In this document: positions 10,738-19,465 of the stretch, piece after piece | Layout of the letters: every line of letters begins with the position of its first letter | Position numbering within the stretch: position 1 is the first letter of the stretch | NCBI GenBank assembly: GCA_910575585.1 | Contig: CAJTGF010000013.1 | Location: forward strand, 29,226 to 93,225 | Source of the DNA: Clostridiaceae bacterium | GTDB taxonomy: Bacteria > Bacillota > Clostridia > Lachnospirales > Lachnospiraceae | Direction: 5' to 3' | Length of the DNA: 64,000 nucleotides | Made by a program: the position numbers and the translations under genes | Notes under the pieces: generated by a model | What the model saw: the letters and a program-made list of their open reading frames with translations, nothing else | Told to the model about the DNA's origin: nothing | The model's database searches: none

Positions 10738-10766
10738 TTGCAAAATTGCTGGTAAAATCATAAAAT
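10738..10766 (+). promoter_or_regulatory. Probable promoter of the antitoxin/toxin pair
   Basis: TTGCAA at 10738-10743 and TAAAAT at 10761-10766 are separated by 17 bp, 82 bp before the antitoxin start and just after the helicase gene. This is a fair sigma-A match, but the region is AT-rich. Confidence 0.4.
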
Positions 10767-10848
10767 ATGAGTAGGAAAGTATGCAGCTTGTGCTGAAACA
10801 GAGTAAGCAGTAAAAAATGAGCCATACTGATAAAGGAGGTGTGTTTCT

Positions 10849-11043
10849 ATGGCAACTTCAAGTATTACGAAAAATTTTGTTATATCTGGTCAGAAACAGG
10901 TGGAGATGTTTGTTAATGCAATTGAAGAATCTGCTAAAAACCGTCCTGTCCGTATTCCGGTGGCAGCAAATTACGTTGAGGACGATGCGGAGCTGATAGA
11001 ACTAATGGATAAATGGGAGAAATCAAATGTCATTAACAAGTAA
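10849..11043 (+). CDS. Putative antitoxin of an acetyltransferase toxin-antitoxin pair
   Basis: A 64-residue protein with a strong AAGGAGGTG ribosome site. The N-terminal half (ITKNFVISGQKQVEMFVNAI) could form a short strand-helix DNA-binding fold and the C-terminal half is acidic (EDDAELIELMDKWE), the usual layout of type II antitoxins. It overlaps the next gene by 17 bases, which suggests translational coupling and fixed stoichiometry. The small, acidic upstream partner of a GNAT protein is the typical arrangement of acetyltransferase toxin-antitoxin modules; here the pairing is inferred from gene order, since the antitoxin family is not one I can name. A stabilising role for the ICE is plausible. 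Confidence 0.55.
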   Translation: MATSSITKNFVISGQKQVEMFVNAIEESAKNRPVRIPVAANYVEDDAELIELMDKWEKSNVINK

Positions 11044-11638
11044 ATATTCAGTCATTAACATTCGTCGTTATCTTAAAAATGACAATCCCAAAATTGGAGA
11101 GGACAGACTGCTTCAAGTCCTCTCCGGTTTTTCCTGCCCTAAGAATCCTGATTTGGAGCTTTTTTTGAAAAACAGCTCCATAGAATTTACAAAGAAAAAC
11201 CAGTCTGTTACATATCTTGTTTTTTCTAAGGAAAACGGAGCATTGCTTGGGTATTTTACGATAGCGTTGAAAGCTTTAACTGTCAGAGGTGAAACAGTAA
11301 GTAAGACCACGAAAAGAAAACTGCTGCGGATCAGTGAACTGGATGAAAAATCTGATACCTATACGATGGCAGCATATTTGATAGCACAGCTTGGAAAAAA
11401 TTATGCAGGAGGCATGGAGAAAAAAATTACAGGAGCGGAACTGCTTGAACTGGCTTGGGGTATCATTGAGAGAATGCAGTATCTGGGCGGAGGTCTGGTA
11501 GTATTTCTTGAAGCAAATAATGAGGAAAAGCTGCTGTCATTTTATAATACAAATCGGTTTGTACAATTTGATACCCGATTAACAGCATCTGATCCGGAAA
11601 ACCAGCATGAGCTGATACAGTTACTAAGACTGCTTTAG
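11027..11638 (+). CDS. GNAT-like acetyltransferase, putative toxin
   Basis: A 203-residue protein starting inside the antitoxin gene. The order of elements fits the GNAT fold: strand-rich N-terminal half, the segment YTMAAYLIAQLGKNYAGG where the acetyl-CoA-binding loop should be, a long helix (ELLELAWGIIERMQYLGG), then VVFLEANNEEKLLSFYNTN, the usual strand and helix ending in a Tyr near the catalytic site. GNAT toxins of type II modules acetylate charged tRNAs; whether this one does is unknown. The classic Q/RxxGxG loop is only loosely kept (QLGKNYAGG), which fits the toxin branch. It is the last gene before a strong terminator. Confidence 0.6.
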   Translation: MSLTSKYSVINIRRYLKNDNPKIGEDRLLQVLSGFSCPKNPDLELFLKNSSIEFTKKNQSVTYLVFSKENGALLGYFTIALKALTVRGETVSKTTKRKLLRISELDEKSDTYTMAAYLIAQLGKNYAGGMEKKITGAELLELAWGIIERMQYLGGGLVVFLEANNEEKLLSFYNTNRFVQFDTRLTASDPENQHELIQLLRLL

Positions 11639-11680
11639 CTGAAAAATTTCATAATAAAAATACATAGTAACAGTAACTTT

Positions 11681-11726
11681 AGGTGTATGATAAATGGAAA
11701 ATCAATATCATACACCTTTTTATTTT
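11681..11726 (+). terminator. Terminator after the toxin gene
   Basis: A perfect 12-bp stem, AGGTGTATGATA (11681-11692) with TATCATACACCT (11706-11717), is followed by a T-rich run. It ends the antitoxin/toxin transcript, or acts in the leader of the next gene. Confidence 0.8.
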
Positions 11727-11729
11727 GGA

Positions 11730-11766
11730 AGTACCGTCTTGTAAATCATACAGGACGGTACTTTTC
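11730..11766 (+). promoter_or_regulatory. Second hairpin in the leader of the PAPS-reductase-like gene
   Basis: AGTACCGTC (11730-11738) pairs with GACGGTACT (11754-11762), extended inward through TGT/ACA with one mismatch, and is followed by TTTT. It lies only four bases after the first terminator's T-run and just before the AGGAGG of the next gene. It could be a second terminator or an attenuator. Confidence 0.5.
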
Positions 11767-11781
11767 TGTTCAGGAGGAAAC

Positions 11782-13002
11782 ATGAACAAACATACAATGA
11801 GCGACTTATATCAGATGCAGTCCCTCTCGCTCTCCATAAAAATACGGATGACACAGTACCGTATACGGGAATGGGTGGATTATTACGGTACGGACGGCGT
11901 ATATATCGCGTTTAGCGGTGGAAAAGACAGTTCAGTACTGTTACATATCGCAAGGGAAATGTACCCGAAAATTAGTGCAGTCTACGTTGATACCAGTCTG
12001 GAATATCCGGAAGTCAGGGAGTTTGTAAGACAGCAGGAAAATGTAGAGATTATCAGACCGGAGATAAACTTTCGGCAGGTCATCATAAAATATGGCTATC
12101 CCATGATTGGTAAGGAAGTAGCAGGTTGCGTATACGGCGCAAGGCGGTACATGGAGAAGCTTCTGGAACGGGAGAAAAATGCAGAACGTATGGGAGAAAT
12201 CCCAAATCACAGTTATATGGCGGATTTAGTAGGTATAGACCGCCGTGAGGACAGAGAAAATGCCGCCTACCAGAGTCTTATCCGTGGGGAGATACCAAGC
12301 ACGGATATAAAGACACCTGTCCGTTACTTGATGCTTATGGGGAAATATCCGCATAAAGAAAACGGTGTGAAAACATCGGAATATTCAAAGATGTATAACA
12401 AGGAGCGTTACAAATTCTTTTTGGAAGCGCCCTTTGAAATAGCGGATCGCTGCTGTTCCATTATGAAAAAATCCCCTATGCATAGCTACGCAAAAAGGAC
12501 GGGAAAAATGCCCATGACAGCACAGATGGCAAGTGAAAGCAGGCTGCGGACAACAAATTGGCTCAAAAACGGTTACAACGGTTTTGACATGAAAAGCCCG
12601 ATCAGCAATCCGATGTCATTCTGGACGGAACAGGACGTATTGGAATATATTTTCCACAACCATATCCCGATTGCAGACGTATACGGCGAAGTAACAGCAG
12701 ACTACGGAAAAGCACTGCCGCAGGGGAACACAATGGAAATGGGAATATTTGATATCGGAAAACCCATATTCGGCACTACAGGGTGCGGCAGGACGGGGTG
12801 CGTTTCCTGCGGTTTTGGGTGCCACAGGGAGAAATCGCCGAACCGTTGGGAGCTTGCAGAAAAACTTTCTAATCCTGAAATTATCGACTATATGATGCGT
12901 GGCGGCGCATTTAATGAAAAAGATATATGGAAACCGGATAATCGGGGACTTGGATTCTGGTTTGTCATAGAGTGGATAAACCTGCATGGACTTGCAGCAT
13001 AA
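11782..13002 (+). CDS. PAPS reductase / ATP-pyrophosphatase family protein (IbrA/DndC-like)
   Basis: A 406-residue cytosolic protein; ATG 11782 follows AGGAGG at 11772-11777. The N-terminal domain shows the PP-loop, YIAFSGGKDSSVLLHI, and the strand motif AVYVDTSLEYPE of the adenine-nucleotide alpha-hydrolase superfamily. The C-terminus has a cysteine cluster (GCGRTGCVSCGFGCHRE) that probably binds zinc or an Fe-S cluster. Family members include assimilatory PAPS reductases, DndC of DNA phosphorothioation and IbrA. The absence of sulfate-assimilation or dnd genes nearby argues for the poorly understood IbrA-like branch common on mobile elements. No IbrB (ParB-like) partner is seen beside it. 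It has its own leader with two hairpins. Confidence 0.8.
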   Translation: MNKHTMSDLYQMQSLSLSIKIRMTQYRIREWVDYYGTDGVYIAFSGGKDSSVLLHIAREMYPKISAVYVDTSLEYPEVREFVRQQENVEIIRPEINFRQVIIKYGYPMIGKEVAGCVYGARRYMEKLLEREKNAERMGEIPNHSYMADLVGIDRREDRENAAYQSLIRGEIPSTDIKTPVRYLMLMGKYPHKENGVKTSEYSKMYNKERYKFFLEAPFEIADRCCSIMKKSPMHSYAKRTGKMPMTAQMASESRLRTTNWLKNGYNGFDMKSPISNPMSFWTEQDVLEYIFHNHIPIADVYGEVTADYGKALPQGNTMEMGIFDIGKPIFGTTGCGRTGCVSCGFGCHREKSPNRWELAEKLSNPEIIDYMMRGGAFNEKDIWKPDNRGLGFWFVIEWINLHGLAA

Positions 13003-13033
13003 AAATAAGGGACGGACAAACGGGAGGACTTAC

Positions 13034-13080
13034 AGGCTGACATTTTTTTGCGATGGAATAGACATAAGAATTGTCAGCCT
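13034..13080. other. Intergenic hairpin before the coiled-coil gene
   Basis: AGGCTGACA (13034-13042) and TGTCAGCCT (13072-13080) form a 9-bp perfect inverted repeat with a 29-base loop in the 215-bp gap after the PAPS-reductase-like gene. There is no T-run, so it is not a clear terminator. The rest of the gap shows nothing else. Confidence 0.4.
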
Positions 13081-13217
13081 TATGTCGGAATTTTGTGGAG
13101 ATCCGCAGGTGCAGGAAACGGTAAATGGGTGAATCAGATGATTTCCTGATAAGGAAGTCATTGATTATTAAATAGAGCAAATATATGGTAAAAAATAAAA
13201 ATTGGAGGTAAAGAAAT

Positions 13218-14060
13218 ATGAATACAGCAGAACAGAACACAAAACAGGGGATGGAGGAAAGTGACGTGATAAAGCAGTTCATGCAGCTTTTAAGCCAGCA
13301 GGATATGGGAGAACAATCGCAGGGGTTTATGGAGATGTTCGGGTATTTGGCAGGGATGCAGATGCAGCTTAGCATCGTGGCAGATGAATTGCAGGGCATG
13401 AGGGAGCAGCTTGCAAAATTGCAGGAAAGCCAGCCCAAAACGGTCACAGAGCGTCTTATGGACAAAGTGGCACAGCTTCAGGAGAAAGCGACGGGACTGT
13501 CGGAACGGCTTTCATCAGTAAAAGAACGTCTGATGGAAACAGCGGCGCAGGCGGTTCATGCTTTTAAGGAAAAGGGAAAAGCGGCAATGTGTATAGCAGT
13601 ACAGAAAGGATTGTCCGGCATCAGGCCAGTGCTTACAGACTATCAGGAAAAGATACAGGAGGTTAAAATGGATTACGATAAAACAGCTAACCAGATTGAT
13701 AGTATCGGGGACGAATTAAAGCAGATCGGGAACAGCGTTTCCAACGTAGGCAGGCTGATCGTGGGAAAAGGCACAAAGGAAGTTTCGGATGAAAAACAGG
13801 GGGTTGCACTGACAAGGCTTATGAACAGACCCATTAAAAGTAGAGCGGCGCATTTGCAGAAAAATATGGATACAGTTGACCGTGCGCTGGAAAAACTGGA
13901 TCAGCTCTCAGACCGCTTTACGGTCAAAAAAGAAGCAGAAAAAGGCGGGCGTTCATCGGTAAAGGATAAGCTGTCGCAGATGAAGGCAAAAATGGAACAG
14001 CAGAAAAAAGCACCAGAACCGGATAAGGCAGCGGCGAAAAAGAAAGAAGTATGTTTATAG
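13218..14060 (+). CDS. Coiled-coil ICE protein of unknown function
   Basis: A 280-residue, Lys/Glu/Gln-rich helical protein. ATG 13218 follows GGAGGT. The N-terminal 60 residues (VIKQFMQLLSQQDMGEQSQG) look like a conserved helical cap, followed by heptad-like helices (LQGMREQLAKLQ, LQEKATGLSERLSSVKER) and a charged C-terminal tail rich in Lys and Ala. Similar proteins sit beside the helicase and YodL-domain proteins in Tn1549-like ICEs, so it is backbone and not cargo. No signal peptide or membrane segment is present. The function is not known; a scaffolding or DNA-processing accessory role is a guess. Confidence 0.65.
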   Translation: MNTAEQNTKQGMEESDVIKQFMQLLSQQDMGEQSQGFMEMFGYLAGMQMQLSIVADELQGMREQLAKLQESQPKTVTERLMDKVAQLQEKATGLSERLSSVKERLMETAAQAVHAFKEKGKAAMCIAVQKGLSGIRPVLTDYQEKIQEVKMDYDKTANQIDSIGDELKQIGNSVSNVGRLIVGKGTKEVSDEKQGVALTRLMNRPIKSRAAHLQKNMDTVDRALEKLDQLSDRFTVKKEAEKGGRSSVKDKLSQMKAKMEQQKKAPEPDKAAAKKKEVCL

Positions 14061-14135
14061 GCAGCAAATCAGAATACCGACAGCAGAAACATATGGGGAA
14101 ACCTGTCTGTTTCCTGTTTTTAAGGAGGAAATTAT

Positions 14136-17100
14136 ATGGCAGATATAAATGGAAATTCAAGAAAAAAAGTGGAAAAACTAACAATGGAGGAAATTGCGGA
14201 CAGGCTGGAGGGGCTGAAATCTTCCCTTGATACAATCCGCAGGACAGCATCAGAGCTTATCATGGGAATTGACGCACAGTTGCAGGAACTACAGGCTGAT
14301 AAAAAAGTTTCACGTTCTTTGGATAAACAGGCTGACAAGGAGGTACAGCTCTTATATGGTGATACCAGTCAATACGGCATTTACCAGTTAAAAGACAATC
14401 CAGAGCTTCGTGATTTACGTTTTGCAGGCACAGCGGAACTTTTGAAAAGGGGTATTCTGTCGGATGATTTCAGGGAAATACAGCCGGAAAATTATAACCT
14501 TGTCTATACAGGGCAGTTTTCAGACATACAAGGACAGTTACAGGGGGAGAAACTCAATGCGCTATTTGAGAAATTCAATATAGACCACCCAGCAGATTAT
14601 AAGGGGCATTCCCTTTCCGTCAGTGATATTGTGGTGCTGCATGAGAATGGGAAGAACAGTGCACATTTTGTAGATTCTTTCGGCTTTACGGAACTTCCTA
14701 ATTTTATGCATGAACTGACAGGTATAAAAGAGCAGGAGGCAGATAAGGCGGAAAATGGGTTTACCGACGAAGAAAAACAATTCCTTGAAACAGACAATGC
14801 GTCTTTGATTGCAAAAAAGTTTCTTGCATGGGACGAGATGGAAGATCTGGGATACCGCTTTTTTGAAGACGGGTATATTGATAAATTTAAGCCGGTTGAA
14901 AAAGCATTGTTTGGGAATGGCTTAGTATCAGATGATACAATACATGATATAGCCCACCGTATGCAGGGTGGCGAGGATATCCGTGAGGAGCTTGCAAAAG
15001 CTTTCATAGGCGGGTATGAACGGGTAATCGGAGTAGGTGAAAATGATGCCGTTGCAGTATTTGGTAAAGATGCTGTGACAGTTACTTTTGAGAATGCCGA
15101 GAAGCAGGTTTCTTATGAAGAAATGGGGACGGCTTTTCTCAGTCTGATAGAAAGTGAGTATAAAGACATTGAACAGGCAAGAGCTGCCGATGAGCAGGAG
15201 GAAGAAATTGTGGGGAATGCCACTTCTGAACATGATGTCAATCATTCTGCATTACAGAATGATTTGAAGTTAGAAGCAGAGCAGACTGTCATAGAACAGC
15301 CAGCTTCGGAACAAATACAAGCAGAGCAGCCAGAAACACAGGCAGAGCAGGACGAGTCAACAGAAACACCGAAATTAACAGATATGGAGGACGGTGACGA
15401 AATTATTGACCTCGGAGATGAAACGGAACAGGTTCTTGCAGATATGAAAAAAATCTTAAATGATAGTAAAAACACTTTAGGACACACTGACCAAAAGCGA
15501 GAGCAGACAGAGCCGAAGAAAGCGAAAGAAACAAAGTTTGCATTTCAGATTGCAGACCGCTTTGTCAGTATACAGGAAACAGAGAGTGGCTATGATTATT
15601 CCATTATGGATATGGATTATAAGGAGGTTGAAGGCGGTGTGTATGAAAATACCGGTGTGGATATTCAGGTGATTGCTGATGATATCGTAGATGATTTAAG
15701 AGAAGATCGGTTTGAAAATGGTGCAGGGGGCAGCATTAGCGATGATGATGAGATAATACCAATTGATTTTGACGAACTGACAGAAAGCATTGCAAATGCA
15801 GTTCAAGATGTGGACACAATCCACAAGAAGGAAGCTGAGCATATTGTGCCAGATATTTTGCAGGGAAATATTGTAGAAAATTTTAAAGAAAAGACAAACG
15901 AATTTTTCCATGAAATATGCGAAATGAACCCATCAGAGATTGAGGATACCGTAAAATGCCATGTGCAGGCGCAGTTAGATGAAGCTGGCATTGATGCGGA
16001 GATTGTGGATGTGGCAGTAGCAGGGAGCCGTTGTCGGGGCTTGGAGCGTGATGGCTCTGACCTTGACGTGGTTGTGGAGCTTTCCACAAGTGAGCGTGAA
16101 GATGTTCTGTTTGATGCATTTAATGGAGATGCACTCCATATCGGACGGGTAAAAGTGGATATTAACCCGATTACTGCACAAAGGACGGGAACGCTTGAAA
16201 CTTATCTTCCGCAGGTGGAGGATTATCTGGAGGGGGTTCGTGAAGCTAGGGAGAAGGAGCCAGTAAGTATTTTCAATATCCGCATGAATGACGAGGAACG
16301 GTGGTTTAAGAACACCAGCGGGCTGGATGCGGAAGGGCTGTGCAAAGCCTATGCGGACTGTGACAAGCCTTTTGTTGAAATGGGGAAATACGGGGAACGG
16401 ATAGAAGCAGCAGACCATGCCTATATCGAGCAGGGCAAAAGGCTGGACTTTTCTATAGAGTTCAATGAGGAAACGGATCAGATTATCGTATTTAACGGGG
16501 ATAACTTTGAATATAAGGGATTACGGGAAACATTATTCCCAGAACAAGCAGCATCGGAAGTTACGCTAACCGTGGCAGAGTGTGGTGAGTTTCATAATTT
16601 CGGGGAATTTCATGAAAAAATTGTGACAGTAGATGAAGCCGTTGCGAAATGGAAACAGATACCACCAGAGCGCATGAACGGTATTCCTGCAATCGGCATC
16701 AATATCCATACGCCTGGAACAGAAACATATAATGATGTTATAACAGATATTTTAAGCGGAAATCAATTTGAACTTGATGTTTTGGATTATATCCCTGAAA
16801 TAAAAGGCAGTCCGCAGGCAATGGAAATGATAGCGGAACTGATAGCAAAACTGCCGGATATGAAAATTGAGGGCAATATCAGTGAGGATTTGGAAGCGAA
16901 ATTATGGGAAAAACGTATGCCGGATTTGACACCTGCAGAACAGCTTGCGGTGGAGATAGACCGTTTTATTTATAGCTATGATACGAATGCCTATCATGAC
17001 AATCACCAGAGCATGACTGAAAATGTATCGGAAATTTCAGAAATGATCGGACAGAGAGATGTGGAATACTTGACAGAATGGCTGAATGAAGTCATTTCTG

Positions 17101-17384
17101 TGGAAAATGTACTAGAGAAAACACAGCGGGCGAATGAACTGCTCGAAAAGCTGGCGGAGTACAAGCCTCTTGCTAAGATTGAGGAAATGGAAGAACAGAA
17201 TTACAACATGATTGATAATATCTTAAACAATGGTGCCGGGGAAAAAGCACAAAAAGAGGAAAATAAAAAGGCACAGGACAAGAATGCAAAACCGTCCTTA
17301 AAAGCCCGCCTTGCGGAGAAAAAGGTACAGGTTGCAGAACAGGGGGGTGATGAAATTGTAAAGAATCAGCAGAGGGGAATATAG
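14136..17384 (+). CDS. YodL-domain ICE protein with an embedded nucleotidyltransferase domain
   Basis: A 1,082-residue cytosolic protein. ATG 14136 follows AAGGAGG. A short coiled-coil start is followed by a YodL-like domain (YGIYQLKDNPELRDLRF to LPNFMHEL, about residues 80-195), then long acidic linkers. Around residues 625-700 there is a polymerase-beta-type nucleotidyltransferase core: GSRCRGLERDGSDLDVVVE, with a third acidic residue in RVKVDINPI. The C-terminal third has two further ICE-type domains and a Lys-rich tail like that of the helicase protein (PSLKARLAEKK here; ASLKEKLETYK there). The shared tail suggests that both proteins are sorted or processed alike. The nucleotidyltransferase could modify RNA or protein; nothing here shows the substrate. 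Confidence 0.7.
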   Translation: MADINGNSRKKVEKLTMEEIADRLEGLKSSLDTIRRTASELIMGIDAQLQELQADKKVSRSLDKQADKEVQLLYGDTSQYGIYQLKDNPELRDLRFAGTAELLKRGILSDDFREIQPENYNLVYTGQFSDIQGQLQGEKLNALFEKFNIDHPADYKGHSLSVSDIVVLHENGKNSAHFVDSFGFTELPNFMHELTGIKEQEADKAENGFTDEEKQFLETDNASLIAKKFLAWDEMEDLGYRFFEDGYIDKFKPVEKALFGNGLVSDDTIHDIAHRMQGGEDIREELAKAFIGGYERVIGVGENDAVAVFGKDAVTVTFENAEKQVSYEEMGTAFLSLIESEYKDIEQARAADEQEEEIVGNATSEHDVNHSALQNDLKLEAEQTVIEQPASEQIQAEQPETQAEQDESTETPKLTDMEDGDEIIDLGDETEQVLADMKKILNDSKNTLGHTDQKREQTEPKKAKETKFAFQIADRFVSIQETESGYDYSIMDMDYKEVEGGVYENTGVDIQVIADDIVDDLREDRFENGAGGSISDDDEIIPIDFDELTESIANAVQDVDTIHKKEAEHIVPDILQGNIVENFKEKTNEFFHEICEMNPSEIEDTVKCHVQAQLDEAGIDAEIVDVAVAGSRCRGLERDGSDLDVVVELSTSEREDVLFDAFNGDALHIGRVKVDINPITAQRTGTLETYLPQVEDYLEGVREAREKEPVSIFNIRMNDEERWFKNTSGLDAEGLCKAYADCDKPFVEMGKYGERIEAADHAYIEQGKRLDFSIEFNEETDQIIVFNGDNFEYKGLRETLFPEQAASEVTLTVAECGEFHNFGEFHEKIVTVDEAVAKWKQIPPERMNGIPAIGINIHTPGTETYNDVITDILSGNQFELDVLDYIPEIKGSPQAMEMIAELIAKLPDMKIEGNISEDLEAKLWEKRMPDLTPAEQLAVEIDRFIYSYDTNAYHDNHQSMTENVSEISEMIGQRDVEYLTEWLNEVISVENVLEKTQRANELLEKLAEYKPLAKIEEMEEQNYNMIDNILNNGAGEKAQKEENKKAQDKNAKPSLKARLAEKKVQVAEQGGDEIVKNQQRGI
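15222..15270. repeat. Nested hairpin inside the YodL-domain gene, related to the helicase-gene palindromes
   Basis: A perfect 10-bp stem (AATCATTCTG at 15240-15249, CAGAATGATT at 15255-15264) lies inside an outer pair ACTTC/GAAGT (15222-15226 and 15266-15270). The left side contains CTTCTGAACATGATGTC, close to half of the palindromes at 4333 and 5425. It encodes SEHDV in a linker. Confidence 0.55.
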
Positions 17385-17423
17385 ATCTGAAAGATAAAGA
17401 ATTAAATTTCAGACAAAGGGAAA

Positions 17424-17711
17424 GTGCTGTCTGGTATACTGAAATTTGTAGATGCCGCCATAGCGAAAACAGAGTAGCTTTCCACAGATGTGAAACAGTA
17501 CAAGATAGATAAAGTAGAACGAGAGGTAACGGGCATTGGCAACATGGAAGCTGTAAATCCGACTTAACTTGAAATGGTGGCAGAGCAGCAGTATGGAGCA
17601 GATGCGTTTGAATTTCACTAGAAGGAAACAGCAAAAGAAGCGGCAAAGAATAAAACATTAAAGAATGTGTCTGTAAAAGTGGAAAAGCCGATAGAAATGA
17701 AATTCTCCTGA
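17424..17711 (+). pseudogene. Decayed ICE gene with three internal stops
   Basis: One frame reads as protein for 95 codons but is broken by TAG, TAA and TAG: segments VLSGILKFVDAAIAKTE, STDVKQYKIDKVEREVTG, LEMVAEQQYGADAFEFH and KETAKEAAKNKTLKNVSV, ending at TGA 17709-17711. No other frame is open. It follows the YodL-domain gene by 40 bp and stops on the terminator, so it was probably the last gene of this backbone operon. The original family is not recognisable. Confidence 0.5.
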
Positions 17712-17749
17712 ATTGAACTAAAGTTTGGTTCAGGAGAATTATTTTTTTG
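17701..17749 (+). terminator. Terminator closing the left backbone operon
   Basis: A perfect 12-bp stem (AATTCTCCTGAA at 17701-17712, TTCAGGAGAATT at 17729-17740) is followed by A and seven T. It separates the backbone from the AT-rich cargo. Confidence 0.85.
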
Positions 17750-17764
17750 CAGAAAATTTAATAT

Positions 17765-17832
17765 CGTAAAAGTTACACAAAACCTCTGTTTTTTTACATG
17801 GAACGAAGAAAATAAAAAATTTGTCATATAAT
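17765..17832 (+). promoter_or_regulatory. Quorum-regulon site A: LytTR-type direct repeat and -10 box of the RiPP operon
   Basis: The first repeat is CGTAAAAGTTACAC (17765-17778). The second starts 21 bp later and keeps TTACATGG (17794-17801). A TATAAT at 17827-17832 begins 30 bp after the C of the second TTAC. No -35 hexamer is evident, as expected for an activator-dependent promoter. The first radical SAM codon is 41 bp after the -10. Sites B to E share the repeat and spacing. Confidence 0.7.
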
Positions 17833-17872
17833 GACATTGTCGCTAGTGAGTAGATGGAAGGAGCAATATTTT

Positions 17873-19402
17873 ATGGAAAATATAAGAGAATATGGTGCTT
17901 TCTTTGCAAATTTGACACATGATAATTATGCAAGGCTCGGAAAACCTTTTAGGACAAAACAGAATTGTTATTATTATGATACAGGCACTGGAAAAGTCCT
18001 TCAGTGCAAGGAAAATGTATATAAGATTTTGTTACACTTATTTTCTGGTAAGAGTTTTGAGAGGCTGGAAGAGTGTGGAATTAATAACAGAGATTTGCTG
18101 GCAGCTTTATCAGAAATTAAAGAAGCGGTAGAGAAAGAAAATATCTTACAGGCACCAGAAGTAAAAGGCTTTCATGGAAACCATATAGAGTCGCTTGAAG
18201 AATGTATAAATGAAGACTTGGGACAGATTACACTTGAATTAACAGAGAGATGCAATTTAAGATGTGAATATTGTATTTATGGGGCAGAGAATGACGTATT
18301 TAGAAATTTTGGCAATCAAGATATGTCTTTTGAAACTGCAAAAAAAGCGATTGATTATGGAGTGGCACATTCGGGCGATGAATTGGCAGTTACATTTTAT
18401 GGGGGAGAGCCACTTCTCATGTTTGATTTATTAAAGCAGTGTGTTGAGTATTGTCAGGGAATAAAAAATAAAAAAATAAACTTTGCCATAACATCAAATT
18501 TGGTTCTTATGGATGAAGAAAAGGCTAAGTATATAGCTAGTATACCAGATTTTGTAGTGACATGCAGCCTGGATGGTCCAGAAGAAATACAAAATCGTTA
18601 TCGAAAATTTCCTAATGGAAAAGGCAGTTTTGATATTGTCATGCAAGGTTTAAAGAATATTACAATGGCATTAGGCAAAGAAGCCGCTACACGATTAAAC
18701 TTTAGTATGGTAATGACTCCGCCCTATGGGGTTGAAAAGTTTGATGTAATACAGAATTTTTTCAATTCATTAGAATGGTTGCCTAAAAATACAGTTAAGA
18801 ATGTAGCCTATGTCCAATATGGAAAAATTAAAGGGGAAAATGAGGATGAATATCGGAAATTAACAGTTGAAGAAATTGATCCGATTGGAGTATGGTCAGA
18901 AAAGCATATTAATGGTGGAAAAGAACTTGAGCAAGGAGGAATTTTTACTGCAAAAAAAATAGAGGATACTTTGATTAGAATCCATTTAAGGAGATTGCAT
19001 GATAAGCCAATGGATACATTTTCATTCAATGGTTGCTGTATACCAGGCAGCAGGAGAATTTATATAACTGCTGATGGTAAATTTAAAATTTGCGAAAGAA
19101 TTGGACTTTCCCCATATATAGGAGATGTTGATAATGGTGTAGATATTAATATTGTTAAAAAACATTATATACAAGATTTTATGAATGAATCTGTGAAATA
19201 TTGTAATAATTGTTGGGCAGTTCATCTGTGTAGTGTATGTTATTCAGAGTGTTACAATGAGAATGGAATAGAAATTGAAAATAAACATGCATTATGTAAT
19301 TCACAACGTTTTAACATGGAAAGAGGATTGATACAGTATCATGAAATATTAGAACATGATCCGGAATCGTTAGACTATATCAACCGTTTGGAAATTAGAT
19401 AA
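17873..19402 (+). CDS. Radical SAM/SPASM peptide maturase
   Basis: A 509-residue enzyme. ATG 17873 is chosen for its GGAAGGAG site. An N-terminal peptide-recognition-like region (KPFRTKQNCYYYDTGTGK) precedes the radical SAM barrel, whose cluster cysteines C127, C131 and C134 lie in ERCNLRCEYCIYG, followed by TFYGGEPLLMF. The C-terminal SPASM region (CCIPGSRRIYITADGKFKIC, YCNNCWAVHLCSVCYSEC) has enough cysteines for two auxiliary Fe-S clusters. Enzymes of this build install thioether crosslinks from cysteine in RiPPs (sactipeptides, ranthipeptides). The substrate is almost certainly the six-cysteine peptide encoded 63 bp downstream. The operon is headed by a quorum-type site. Which crosslink is made cannot be read from sequence. 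Confidence 0.88.
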   Translation: MENIREYGAFFANLTHDNYARLGKPFRTKQNCYYYDTGTGKVLQCKENVYKILLHLFSGKSFERLEECGINNRDLLAALSEIKEAVEKENILQAPEVKGFHGNHIESLEECINEDLGQITLELTERCNLRCEYCIYGAENDVFRNFGNQDMSFETAKKAIDYGVAHSGDELAVTFYGGEPLLMFDLLKQCVEYCQGIKNKKINFAITSNLVLMDEEKAKYIASIPDFVVTCSLDGPEEIQNRYRKFPNGKGSFDIVMQGLKNITMALGKEAATRLNFSMVMTPPYGVEKFDVIQNFFNSLEWLPKNTVKNVAYVQYGKIKGENEDEYRKLTVEEIDPIGVWSEKHINGGKELEQGGIFTAKKIEDTLIRIHLRRLHDKPMDTFSFNGCCIPGSRRIYITADGKFKICERIGLSPYIGDVDNGVDINIVKKHYIQDFMNESVKYCNNCWAVHLCSVCYSECYNENGIEIENKHALCNSQRFNMERGLIQYHEILEHDPESLDYINRLEIR

Positions 19403-19465
19403 ACCGTATATTATAGTGTAAAACTGCACTTTAATATAAATTTGCTATGAAGGGAGGTGTGTGGT

